Of a stretch of 64,000 nt of DNA, positions 55,111 to 63,879 are shown in pieces (positions within the stretch are counted from its first letter, which is position 1; every line of letters starts with the position of its first letter). The translations under genes and the position numbers were made by a program. Origin of the DNA: an uncultured Saccharospirillaceae bacterium. GTDB lineage: Bacteria > Pseudomonadota > Gammaproteobacteria > Pseudomonadales > Oceanobacteraceae. The stretch lies in contig CANNFT010000010.1 in assembly GCA_947503895.1 (NCBI GenBank), positions 62,001-126,000 of the forward strand. The letters run 5' to 3'. The notes beneath the pieces are model-generated. The model was given only the letters and a program-made list of their open reading frames with translations. It searched no databases and was not told where the DNA came from.

Positions 55111-55215
55111 AGATAACAGGATAGTCATCCTAGCGACATCCAGTTAGCACGATGCTATCAGAGATCAATCACCCTGCTGAATACTACTTCTTTTTTGCAC
55201 TTTAAAGGCTCCAAC
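55111..55215 (+). repeat. Cassette boundary repeat, left copy
   Basis: About 105 bp, repeated at 62016-62122 in the same orientation with few differences. It contains the CATCCAGTTAGCACGATGCT core shared with the five tRNA-like repeats, a further diverged tRNA-like 3' part (ACCCTGCTGAATAC), then TTTTTTGCACTTTAAAGGC. The two copies flank cassettes 2 and 3. Confidence 0.82.
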
Positions 55216-56494
55216 AGGAGCTTTAGGGACATACATTGATAAGTATGTCCTAATAAAAGACGTCGATAAAGGACTAGAAGCCTTTGTCAAAATACAGCCC
55301 TTCGTTGGATTAACGGCCTTTGTAGGATTCACTGCTTACAGCGATGAAATGCGTCCGATCAGGGACTTTATTCAGGAAGCCATCAACGACCCGGATGACC
55401 TGATGGCGTAGATAGAATACCTGCAAGGCATGGCGAAGAAACTGGCCGGAGGCAGTCTTGCAGCACACAGCCCGACCGACGACCTGACACCGGAAGCCCA
55501 GCTCCAGAAAGCCCTGTATGCCGCTACCGCATGGATGGTGGCCGATGCGTGGGCGGAAAGTATTGTTGATAAACTCAAATCTGTAACGGTGTCAAAGTTC
55601 ATTGACATCATAGAAGAAGTACGACTGGCACCCACCATTAATGGCAGCAACACCAAAGTCGGCAAAATCTTTACTGACATCCTTGTGGTTCTGAATAAAA
55701 TGGATCCCGACGTCAACATCATGGAAGCCCTGAAACATGAACCTAAAATATTCCGTGCCCTTATGAATGCCTATGGCGTGGATGATTTGGAGACCTTGAA
55801 GAGATTAGCCAATATCCGAGGTGTGGCTAACGGCTCAACATCCGTGCCCTTACTGAAACTGTTTGAAAGGATAGGGAAAATAGAACCGAACGATATAAGT
55901 GGAATGGAAAAAGGATTTAAAGAAGTCTTAAACAATTTTGATACCAAAAAAGGCGGGCCGGATGATGCTAAGCGAACCGGGTTTAATAAATCCTCAGGTG
56001 CCTATCATGAAGTGATTCAGATCAAGGATGTGATAGACAGCTCAACAAAAGCCCTGAAAGGGTTACAGGTAAAAAGAATTGTTCGAGACGCCAATGGCAA
56101 TGTTGTCGGCGAGCGATTTTACGATCTGATCGTGGATGAAAACGGCGTCATCAAGCTCATTGACAGCAAAGCGTGGTCACTGTCTTATATTCGCTCACGA
56201 CTGCCAAATTCCATGAAGCCGGGTGCCAAGGGTGTGGATGAAGCCAATCCGGGACCGCTTTATCGGGATATAGTGAATATCAGAAATTTGGACAGAAAAG
56301 AAGTGATTGTCTGGACCTTTGACAAGCGTGCCTCGGAAATAGGAGAAGAAGGGATATTTGATATGGTCTTCAATGCGGTTGAAAAGAATAAAGAAGGTCT
56401 TTTGAAGCCTTTGGGTATTGAAAGTGAAATGGAATGGGAAGACTTCCTTAATGAGTTGCCTAATAAGTTTCAAGTTGAGATATTGGAGCATTAG
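55208..56494 (+). pseudogene. Polymorphic-toxin C-terminal region, cassette 2 (5'-truncated, internal TAG)
   Basis: The frame is open from the boundary repeat onward but contains TAG near 55409 in DDLMA-stop-IEYL. The two relatives have Trp there (DLWAWIGYF, DLWVWVEYI), so a TGG-to-TAG change is the simplest reading. Translation could restart at ATG 55430, giving 354 residues. The C-terminal part has GAYHEV (about 195), ERFYDLIV with Asp232, and LIDSKAW with Asp245 and Lys247, fitting the E...D...(D/E)xK pattern of PD-(D/E)xK nucleases. No secretion region is present. The next gene, 5 nt later, is the likely immunity gene. Confidence 0.72.
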
Positions 56495-56499
56495 TAATC

Positions 56500-57918
56500 G
56501 TGAAAGCGTATTTTTTGCCAAGTTTATTTTCCAAAGTATATGTTGATAATGAAATTCAATTATCATCATTTGGGGCTTGCTATTCACTACGACAAGGACG
56601 CATAGTTTCTGATGCTTATACCAATGACGTAAGTAATTGGATTAGACCAGTAAAATATTTTGGGAGACGATATATGGCTTTCAAGCCTATTTCAGCTCCA
56701 GATAATATTTTATTGGACGACGGGGTTACTCAAAAATATGTTGTCTTTCCAGATAGCGTACTTGAAAATGATGATGCTAAAAACAATGAGGTTGTTTTTG
56801 TTACCAAAAAGTACGATGCAGGAAAAAAAATGCTGTATTGTTTTCATCGTGGTAGTAAAAAATCCATAACAAGAGAGTATCAGATTTACAGGTACGAAAT
56901 TGTCGGCGATTGTTTGTACGGGATAATAACGGAAAGACGCCGCTATCGCTTCTGGGTCAAACTCAATGACCAGCTCGAAATTGTATGGAAACAACCGATT
57001 ACAAATCACCTGGGAAAACTATTTGACAGAGGCAGCCCTCAGCCGTTTAACGATTCGATTATCGTGCACAGTGATATAGATTTATCTATCCCTGATGGGG
57101 AAGAAGGCATTGATGGCGTTGAAGCACGTTACAAGGAAAATGGTGAAATAAAATGGAAGGCAGGGCTTGTCGATACAGTTTACTCAATTCAACTGGTCGG
57201 CGACCGAGTCTACATTGCTCATTCACAGGAGATCGTGGTTCTGAATGCCGAAACCGGCGCTATCCTCCTTCGTCAACAAACCGACTTTAACCCCGAAGGT
57301 TTTACTAAGGTTCGGTGCATTGATGACTATATCTTTTTTCAGAGCACGCGGGATTTACACTTTAAACTGTTCAGTAAGAACGATTTAACCCATATTGTGG
57401 ATATCCCGTTTCCGGATGCCTTTGCAGCGCATGAGCGTCACGGCCCTGAAAAGATAGGCGATAAGATTTATTGGTCACTCGTGGCTGCCGACGGTGAGTT
57501 GTTTGATGCAAAGCATGCATTGATGATCATAGATCCGGAAGAACTCAAAGCCGGGCCGCCAATTAACATTGATCTTGAGCAGAAACCCAGCGTTCAAGTG
57601 AACTGCCTGCAAGCCGATGATGGCGAGGATTATTATCAGGTTGTGATTGAAGCGGATCGACTGGATGATGCGTTGCGGTTCAGTGAGATTGAAGTCAAAA
57701 CAGTAGCGGCCACTTATGGGCGGCAGATTTATGATTCCAGAAGAAGGAACCCGAACTTTAATGGTGAGATTGTTCTTCAGATTAAGAAGGAAACATTGGA
57801 TGCGGTAGACGATGACAAACTTCAAATACTCGAAACGCGACTGAAAAAACAACTGGACAGATTTTATATTGCAGGCACAAAAAATGAACCCGTTACCTGT
57901 CGCTGTGAATGGGTTTAG
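56500..57918 (+). CDS. Putative immunity protein of cassette 2, beta-propeller-like
   Basis: The 472-residue protein starts at GTG 56500, 5 nt after the cassette 2 toxin stop. It has repeated beta-strand-rich blades of the PQQ/WD type (for example 'IQLVGDRVYIAHSQEIVVLN', 'ETGAILLRQQ', 'KIGDKIYWSLVA') and no signal peptide or membrane helix. It is unrelated to the immunity-like proteins of cassettes 1 and 3, which fits the different toxin end of cassette 2. Immunity function is inferred only from position and coupling. Confidence 0.68.
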   Translation: MKAYFLPSLFSKVYVDNEIQLSSFGACYSLRQGRIVSDAYTNDVSNWIRPVKYFGRRYMAFKPISAPDNILLDDGVTQKYVVFPDSVLENDDAKNNEVVFVTKKYDAGKKMLYCFHRGSKKSITREYQIYRYEIVGDCLYGIITERRRYRFWVKLNDQLEIVWKQPITNHLGKLFDRGSPQPFNDSIIVHSDIDLSIPDGEEGIDGVEARYKENGEIKWKAGLVDTVYSIQLVGDRVYIAHSQEIVVLNAETGAILLRQQTDFNPEGFTKVRCIDDYIFFQSTRDLHFKLFSKNDLTHIVDIPFPDAFAAHERHGPEKIGDKIYWSLVAADGELFDAKHALMIIDPEELKAGPPINIDLEQKPSVQVNCLQADDGEDYYQVVIEADRLDDALRFSEIEVKTVAATYGRQIYDSRRRNPNFNGEIVLQIKKETLDAVDDDKLQILETRLKKQLDRFYIAGTKNEPVTCRCEWV

Positions 57919-58097
57919 CCATTTCCTGTAAATCGTAATTTGCATCATAAGACTGATCCTGAACGAATCAGTTGTTCATTAAAAATATTACAAATCGTGC
58001 AATGAACTTCAAAGCAATCGTGTAAGACTTTGAAGCTCACTGTATTTTATTTGCAGCTATTCAGAATACACTGATTTCATTCAATTAAAGCTAGCGC

Positions 58098-58272
58098 CGT
58101 AGGTTGGTGCTGAGCCGAGTGTAAATTTGAAGATACGGAACGAAGTCGGCGGCGAAGCCCAACATGAGGATGTTGAGGTAAATGCTTAATGTTGGAGTAA
58201 CTGCTTGATGTTGGGCTTCGCCGCAAACGGTTTTTATTCTGATGATTTTGCGAGGCTCAGCTCCAACCTACG
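58098..58272. mobile_element. MITE-like palindromic element
   Basis: 175 bp bounded by 19-nt inverted repeats (CGTAGGTTGGTGCTGAGCC at 58098-58116; GGCTCAGCTCCAACCTACG at 58254-58272, one mismatch) with inner perfect 15-nt inverted repeats (GGCGAAGCCCAACAT at 58151-58165; its complement at 58208-58222). It encodes nothing. Elements with 'GTAGGTTGG' ends are widespread small palindromic repeats in proteobacteria. It lies between cassette 2 and the intron fragment. Confidence 0.8.
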
Positions 58273-58386
58273 AAACTGGTGCTCGATAAGAGCAACAACT
58301 TCAACTACAGCATGGCCGTGCGCAGCCCCGAAGATATTCACGCCAGTCGCCGCTGTTACATGAACAACGGCAAATCAACAGGGTAA
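58273..58386 (+). pseudogene. Fragment of an unidentified coding sequence
   Basis: A short open frame ending at TAA 58384-58386 reads NNFNYSMAVRSPEDIHAS followed by RRCYMNNGKSTG. Its composition looks coding, but it is cut on the left by the palindromic element and ends just before the intron. It may be the remnant of the gene into which the intron inserted. No family recognised. Confidence 0.4.
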
Positions 58387-58398
58387 TAGGGACAGCCA

Positions 58399-59265
58399 GT
58401 GCGCCAAGCAAAGCTGGCGCAAGATTGGAGGTGCAATCCCTCTGTTTGGTAAGGCCTAGCAAGCCGCCAAAACCCCGAGTCATGGGCGGTAATCGGTAAC
58501 GGTTATGGTTAAGCGTTGACAGGGGAAAGCATAGGCTCAGTCATTGAGCTCCGAAATCACAGATTAAGACCGCCGACCTCGTTGGCTGAGAGGGAAGGCA
58601 ATAAAATATTATTGCGCTTTTGCGAGCAAAATATTTGGTCTTCGGAGTCAGCTAGACCTGATGCATGTGTGGATGTCTTGTGTCGGAACTTGGGAGATCC
58701 TAATGTGGATTCGTTTGTTCCAAAACGAGTCAGAGTGGATGAAGTCCGAGGACGAAGACCCATTGTTTATTCCAAAAGGATGGAATTAATATCCAAGCCT
58801 TTTGAAGTAACTAGTCATTAGGAAGTCAGATAGGTCCATAGTAGTGAGGATATTCGCGAACAACATGTCAGTATCAAATAATACAACGCATTGCGGAGCG
58901 AAAGGAGCGAAAGGAGCGAAGGGGTCTAACAATTTAGAAAGTCGTATAGAGCCGGATCGGACTGTGACCCAGAGCACAGCAGCAAGATTGCCAGGGCCAA
59001 TGCGGATACATCAAACTGCAAAACAGAATCGATCATTGCGATTCGATAATTTACTTCACCACCTAACAGAAGAGCGTTTATTCCAAGCCTATCAATGCTT
59101 AAATAAACAATCTGCAAAAGGAGTCGATGGAGTAACGTGGCAAAGCTATGGTTCGAAACTGATAAAACGAATCAAAGACTTGCACAGCCGAATACACACT
59201 CAGCAATACCACCCGCAACCTGTCAAACGTATCTGGATACCTACTCCCAAAACGCGCCGCCCATT
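58399..59265 (+). mobile_element. Group II intron, 5' part only
   Basis: The sequence from GTGCGCC (58399) onward has the conserved 5' end and domain I features of bacterial group II introns, such as GGAGGTGCAATCCCTC and GGTAAGGCCTAGCAAGCC. The reverse-transcriptase reading frame begins near 58844. The element stops abruptly after the first RT block and runs into toxin coding sequence, so domains IV (rest) to VI and the 3' end are missing. It cannot splice. The right limit is approximate (59255-59270). Confidence 0.75.
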
Positions 59266-59281
59266 GCATTCAATCAGTTAA
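58844..59281 (+). pseudogene. Group II intron reverse transcriptase/maturase, N-terminal fragment
   Basis: 145 codons, with the region from about residue 75 on matching the start of group II intron RTs: 'LTEERLFQAYQCLNKQSAKG' followed by VDGVTW, and later QPVKRIWIPTPKTRRPL. The usual next block (GIPT, RT0/RT1) is missing and the frame stops at TAA 59281 inside toxin sequence. A 9-nt tandem repeat (GGAGCGAAA x3, 58894-58920) lies near its start. Not a functional RT. Confidence 0.72.
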
Positions 59282-61017
59282 TCGGCACCGACCCACAACA
59301 GTATGCCCATAACCCATTGAGCCTGATGATGTCATCGGCCCACGCTGCTCCCTGGGATTCACTGGATGAAGCATGGAGCGCCATCAAAGACACTGTTACC
59401 TTTTTGATACCGTTGGAGGACTTCATCACACTGGGCGAACAGCTTTACTACCTCGGCACACAGGACTGGGAAAAATTCGACGCCACCGAACTGACCTTTG
59501 CAGCACTGGGCGTCGCCACCGTTATCCCAATCATGAAACCCCTGAAACCGGTATTGAACCCCGTCAAACGCTTCGTGAAAAAATACGGTGACAAACCCGT
59601 GATCAAAGCCGTGTCTGGAGTACTGGGGGCAGTGACCAGCGAAGCTGCCAAAGGCCGAACGGAAAAACTCCTGAACCTACTGCCGTTCTTCCTCGTCATT
59701 GCCGAAATGGTCACCGCCGACGGCGCTGAGCAGGCGTTTGATCTTATGATCAACGCCATCGAAAGTGATCAGGATTTGTGGGCATGGATAGGTTACTTTA
59801 ACCTGCCCGCCCACGGCGAAGGTTGGACCGAAGACGGCGCACCACCGCAAGTGGCGCTGTATGAAAACGTACCCGCGAATACCGGCATCAACCCAACACG
59901 AAACCCCTTGTCATGGGTCGTACCCATGGCTTATGCGGCAAAATTCACCCCTAGGCGAATCGGTGGGAAAGTCGTTGTCGATATGTTAAACAAATTAAGT
60001 TACAGCAAAGGCAAAGTGTTAAAAGATCCCAAAGACCTGACAAGAGTATTTGAAGAAGTAGTGGATGCTTTAAAAATAACGAACTACAAACAGTTTAGAA
60101 AATACACCACCAAAGAAAGTTTTATAAATGCAAGTATTATTTCATTTAATGCAGGGTTATCACGCTTAAGAGTACTGTTGAAATCAGATGTAAATCAAAG
60201 AATAAGGCCGGAGCTTCATATGGCCACCATGATCTATTTAGCCGAGCGTATGGACGATGGGGCAATAGCAAACGACAATGAACAGCACATTAAAATATAC
60301 GGTTTATATGCAGATTCATTATTTGGTTCCAACAAACAAAAAGCCGAAAATAACCGACATGGTGCACAGTTTCATCTGGTGATGTTGACGTACTATTTGT
60401 TGCAGGGTGAAACCATCGTGGACGTAGAAGCCAGACGGGATATTTACTACCAGACGGAAGTGGGGGGAGAACCTGAATTGTTTACGAAGAAGCCTTATCA
60501 AAGGAGGGTGGATATTATTCTTGAAGAAGAAAGTGAAGATGACGAATCCAATGAGCACTGGGTAGAAGTGAAATCCAAAAAAGCCCCGTTGGTTAATAGT
60601 CAGTATAGCCCTTCCACCATTGGCTCCAAAGGCAATCATCTTCACAGGGAATTCTTTGGGGATTTGACTGGCAATCAGGGGAAAATTGATGAAGGGCTAG
60701 TAGAACCAGATTTAGTTGGTAAAAATTTAAAATATTCCTGGCGCTTCCAAGATTTTAAGACTCAAAGCAAAATCGAAGGGCCGAAATCGAGTGATTTAAA
60801 ACCCATTCGACAGAAACTGTGTGAGCCAGCCAAAGGCCCTGACAAAGTCTATGAAACAACATTCGATGCCGATAAAAAAGAAATTAGACAGGACTGCCTG
60901 CAAGATGTGAATGACATCGTTGAAATACAGAATACCCAAACCATGCTGGAAGATATTTTATTGCCAGCAGGGGTCATGGCGGATATGAAAGACGCAATAT
61001 TAGAAGGGGTGAACTAA
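59137..61017 (+). CDS. Polymorphic-toxin C-terminal region, cassette 3 (5' part replaced by intron)
   Basis: Open frame of 626 codons, but the first 40 or so overlap the intron RT in another frame and are not toxin-derived. Toxin homology starts near residue 42 (NAPPIAFNQ). Without that part, ATG 59320 is a plausible start. A hydrophobic, amphipathic stretch (about 85-215, FLIPLEDFITLGEQLYYLG, 'VATVIPIMKPLKPVLNPV') could be a pretoxin or translocation segment. The end has RVDIILEEE (Asp459) and HWVEVKSKK (Glu477, Lys479), a D...ExK nuclease-like motif. It lacks a secretion domain. The stop overlaps the next gene (TAATG). Confidence 0.75.
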   Translation: MAKLWFETDKTNQRLAQPNTHSAIPPATCQTYLDTYSQNAPPIAFNQLIGTDPQQYAHNPLSLMMSSAHAAPWDSLDEAWSAIKDTVTFLIPLEDFITLGEQLYYLGTQDWEKFDATELTFAALGVATVIPIMKPLKPVLNPVKRFVKKYGDKPVIKAVSGVLGAVTSEAAKGRTEKLLNLLPFFLVIAEMVTADGAEQAFDLMINAIESDQDLWAWIGYFNLPAHGEGWTEDGAPPQVALYENVPANTGINPTRNPLSWVVPMAYAAKFTPRRIGGKVVVDMLNKLSYSKGKVLKDPKDLTRVFEEVVDALKITNYKQFRKYTTKESFINASIISFNAGLSRLRVLLKSDVNQRIRPELHMATMIYLAERMDDGAIANDNEQHIKIYGLYADSLFGSNKQKAENNRHGAQFHLVMLTYYLLQGETIVDVEARRDIYYQTEVGGEPELFTKKPYQRRVDIILEEESEDDESNEHWVEVKSKKAPLVNSQYSPSTIGSKGNHLHREFFGDLTGNQGKIDEGLVEPDLVGKNLKYSWRFQDFKTQSKIEGPKSSDLKPIRQKLCEPAKGPDKVYETTFDADKKEIRQDCLQDVNDIVEIQNTQTMLEDILLPAGVMADMKDAILEGVN

Positions 61018-61913
61018 TGACTGATCAAGCAACATTGGAAGCGCTGGGGCATGAATTATTCAAAGGAAAGGCTATCAATCATCAGGCATGGAAGCTGGAC
61101 GACCCAGACTGGGTGAAGCAGCGAGAGGAACTTTGGGAAAAAGATATAGATCGCAGGATTAAATCAGATTACCTGGATCTGTCAAAAACCAAAGTCAGAA
61201 CCTATGAGCGATATTTTTTACAAGGAAAGATACCAAAGTTCAATCCTGAAACACTGGTGAGCGTGAATCTTGCCTTTATGTGCTGGCTTCATCCAGATCA
61301 TTCCGATGAAAACTTTCAGTTGATTAAAGGTGTTATCTGGTTGATTGGAGGGGAGTATGCCGTTGAGCACTATCGACAATCAATCCCATTGATTTGTGGG
61401 GGGGGGTTCATGCCTGAAGAAGGCTACCCCGGTGGGCTGATGGGCGATTTGGCGATCAGGATCTTTGAGCTTCTGGTCGATGAAGATATCAGCAACCCCT
61501 TTGTAAAGTTTAATTATGATGAACGGCTAACTAAACTAGCAGGTTATGAAAAAGCCCCATATTCAAATGCCTTTGAATATGCAACTGGCAGCACCTTTAT
61601 CACTAACCCCGACTCTTATACATGCACAAATTACGTCTGGCAATATGACCGGCCATTGGAATATTTTTATGCGTCTATTGATGAAGATGAAATTGATGCT
61701 GTTTTTGCAAGAAAAGCTTCTCTTCGTGGCCTCAATAAATACCTGAAAGCACTGGCTGAATTTGATTCAACGGTTGATCCATCGCACTACAAAAGCATTT
61801 ATGTTGAGAAAGTCAGAAAGATATTTAATGAAAGGCCATTACCTGAAAAGTTTAAAGAACATTGGGAAGAAGCGAAACAGAACGCACTAAATCCACAGGA
61901 TTCTAAGGCGTAA
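61017..61913 (+). CDS. Putative immunity protein of cassette 3
   Basis: The 298-residue soluble protein is rich in aromatic and charged residues and has no signal peptide. It overlaps the toxin stop by 1 nt, indicating translational coupling. It is homologous to the frameshifted gene at 53461-54346, which follows the homologous toxin of cassette 1. This matched pairing of toxin and downstream gene is the main evidence for an immunity role. A third copy of its N-terminus lies directly downstream. No named family recognised. Confidence 0.72.
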   Translation: MTDQATLEALGHELFKGKAINHQAWKLDDPDWVKQREELWEKDIDRRIKSDYLDLSKTKVRTYERYFLQGKIPKFNPETLVSVNLAFMCWLHPDHSDENFQLIKGVIWLIGGEYAVEHYRQSIPLICGGGFMPEEGYPGGLMGDLAIRIFELLVDEDISNPFVKFNYDERLTKLAGYEKAPYSNAFEYATGSTFITNPDSYTCTNYVWQYDRPLEYFYASIDEDEIDAVFARKASLRGLNKYLKALAEFDSTVDPSHYKSIYVEKVRKIFNERPLPEKFKEHWEEAKQNALNPQDSKA

Positions 61914-61917
61914 ATTA

Positions 61918-62013
61918 ATGACGGATCAAGAATCCCTCACAGCACTGGGGCAGGAATAATTCAAAGGCAAAGCTACAAACTATCAGGCTTGGAAGTTGGG
62001 TGATGCAATTTGA
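61918..62013 (+). pseudogene. Remnant of another immunity gene (N-terminus only)
   Basis: Translation reads MTDQESLTALGQE-stop-FKGKATNYQAWKLGDAI and matches residues 1-30 of the gene at 61017 (MTDQATLEALGHELFKGKAI). Leu14 (TTA type) is replaced by TAA. Homology ends just before the boundary repeat at 62016, as expected if the rest was lost by recombination at that repeat. Confidence 0.8.
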
Positions 62014-62015
62014 GA

Positions 62016-62122
62016 AGACAACAAGGATAGTCTTCCTAGTGACATCCAGTTAGCACTATGCTATCAGAGATCAATCACCCTGCTGAATACGACTTCTTTT
62101 TTGCACTTTAAAGGCCCCAACA
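62016..62122 (+). repeat. Cassette boundary repeat, right copy
   Basis: Same orientation as 55111-55215, differing at scattered positions (AGCACTATGC for AGCACGATGC). Similarity ends at CCAACA; beyond it the two sites share nothing. It closes the toxin/immunity island. Confidence 0.82.
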
Positions 62123-62149
62123 AATAGGTGCATAAAAGTTAACACTGCT

Positions 62150-62178
62150 TTGACAAATACCGTTACTATGCCTTTAAA
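62150..62178 (+). promoter_or_regulatory. Candidate sigma-70 promoter of the DUF2834-like gene
   Basis: TTGACA (62150-62155) is followed after 17 nt by TTTAAA (62173-62178). The -35 is perfect and the -10 weak. The ribosome site GACGGAG and ATG 62200 follow. Confidence 0.5.
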
Positions 62179-62199
62179 AACGAAAGACGGAGCTAAACC

Positions 62200-62529
62200 A
62201 TGCTTGCTCAAATGAAATCAAAGTTATTGTACGTAACACTCTTAATTGGATTTGCAAGCTACACCATTTTCACAATGTCGGTTGCTGAACAGTCACTGCT
62301 AAGTTTTGGTTATCAATTGATATCAAGTCCAGATACTGCACAGGTCGTGATCGATTTGTACATCATGGCATTTTTAGCGCTGATATGGATTTATCAGGAC
62401 CTAAGAAAACGAGGTAAGACAGTTTTGTACTTTCTACCGTATTGCATAATTACCCTAATCTTCGTTTCTATTGGACCGCTTCTGTATTTGATCTTTAGGC
62501 CCATATATCCTCATCACTCTTCGAAATAA
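62200..62529 (+). CDS. Small membrane protein, DUF2834-like
   Basis: The 109-residue protein has three membrane helices (about 9-28, 46-64, 75-98). The pattern 'DLYIMAFLALIWIYQDLRKR' then SIGPLLYLIFRPIY is typical of DUF2834 proteins, small inner-membrane proteins of unknown function. It lies just outside the island with its own promoter and ribosome site (GGAG). Confidence 0.75.
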   Translation: MLAQMKSKLLYVTLLIGFASYTIFTMSVAEQSLLSFGYQLISSPDTAQVVIDLYIMAFLALIWIYQDLRKRGKTVLYFLPYCIITLIFVSIGPLLYLIFRPIYPHHSSK

Positions 62530-63198
62530 TTAAAGGTAATTATTTGACTAGGATCGCTTATGCGCACTTATAGGGATAGTCACTCAAGCGTTTTAGGTTG
62601 TGTTTGCTGTCTGATCTATTTCGATTTTAAGCGTGATGTGTACCACTTCGAATGTATGCTTTAAGGTGTCCATGGATGCAAAGTAGCGTGTCATAAATTG
62701 CACAATCCAAGCACTTTAATCTGAGTGGTTGTCCGGCTTACCGCCCTACCTTTTTTATTCGAATGTCTCGTTTAGATATGCGACTGTGCACAGGAATAGA
62801 GCGCATCGAATCCTATCAAGTGAACATCTGTTCAATCGATCACCAGTAGGTAACATTGACGTTTCGTATCTACCCAAATGGATGATATTTAGAATTTATT
62901 TAGTATGTCAGTACCACTATAAAGTGAATGGTCTTTCGCTTTTTAATAACCAATAGGAATCAATACGATATTTAATATTCATAAAGCAGTAGGTAAATTG
63001 GTTCTATTGTTCCTTTATTAGGTGTTTTGTAGGTCAGTCTGACTGTGTTACATAGCGAATTGTAGCACCAAGGGGTGATTTTGTTTCGTTGTGTAATTCC
63101 ATATGAAACAAACTGTGTCCATGTGTAAATGCGTGGGATAGGATGCTTTCACTAACTTATTAAGCCTAATGACGCAGCAGGCGGTAAATTTACTCATC
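62530..63198. other. Intergenic region, no gene accepted
   Basis: About 670 bp of AT-rich sequence. A 75-codon frame at 62729-62956 has no ribosome site or plausible protein composition and is not accepted. No terminator or repeat recognised. Confidence 0.4.
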
Positions 63199-63741
63199 AT
63201 GCAAACTAGAATTTTAATAGCATTACTTCTCACAAGTTTTACATTCCCAGCGATTTCAGCTGATAGCTCTGTTGACCAAAAAGCAAAGTTAGAAAAAACC
63301 GTACAGATTATTCAAGATGATCTCGACTTAATCGTCGATAAAGGCGGTCGGTATGCTTATAAGCAACTTACGACAAAAGGAGGAGTAAGTCCTTTTGCGA
63401 TAGGTGTAACAAACGAGCGTAACTTTTTAATCTTACGACCAGAAAATAATAAAGATGTGGGTGTTCAGGCAAAAGTCCTGGAATTAAGGCGCTTACTACA
63501 GGAAGCAGTCAAGAAAGGAAATATAGTTGCAGCGGCTGTTTTTGTCGGTGCAAAGGTGCCGGTGGCGAGTACAGGTCAAGATAAAGATGGAGTGGCCATT
63601 GAGCTAGAGCACGGCTTGGGAATATCGACATTAAGGTTTCTTCCATATGAACTTGATCAGAAAAATAAAAAATTAAAATTTGAAACGCCGCTGGATAAAA
63701 TTAAGCCCGCTGTGTTTTTTAAAGAAACACCAAAAGCATAA
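63199..63741 (+). CDS. Secreted protein of unknown function
   Basis: The 180-residue protein has a signal peptide (about 1-21, 'TRILIALLLTSFTFPAISA') and a mature part of alternating charged and aliphatic residues without cysteines. I recognise no family. ATG 63199 gives a standard signal peptide. ATG 63169, in frame, would add ten residues ahead of it. It should be periplasmic or extracellular. Confidence 0.7.
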   Translation: MQTRILIALLLTSFTFPAISADSSVDQKAKLEKTVQIIQDDLDLIVDKGGRYAYKQLTTKGGVSPFAIGVTNERNFLILRPENNKDVGVQAKVLELRRLLQEAVKKGNIVAAAVFVGAKVPVASTGQDKDGVAIELEHGLGISTLRFLPYELDQKNKKLKFETPLDKIKPAVFFKETPKA

Positions 63742-63879
63742 TAAAAATAAAATTAAGCAAATCATGATGATTTTGCAGGTGAATTGATTTCTTAAGCTGG
63801 ATGGCTTGAGTTTCAATATTGAAGTGTGATCCGAAGGTAGGACTCCTTCAAATATAAAAAAAACAACAGGAGACATATA

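Noticed and set aside
58516..58821. 101-codon plus-strand frame inside the intron
   Set aside because: It lies in intron RNA domain sequence and has no protein-like composition.
51090..62060. GTTAGC-containing repeats as integron attC sites
   Set aside because: The core does not fit GTTRRRY with a matching inverse core, no integron integrase is seen, and the similarity is better explained by the tRNA-Glu end.
62729..62956. 75-codon plus-strand frame
   Set aside because: No ribosome site, no recognisable features and a weak composition in an AT-rich gap.
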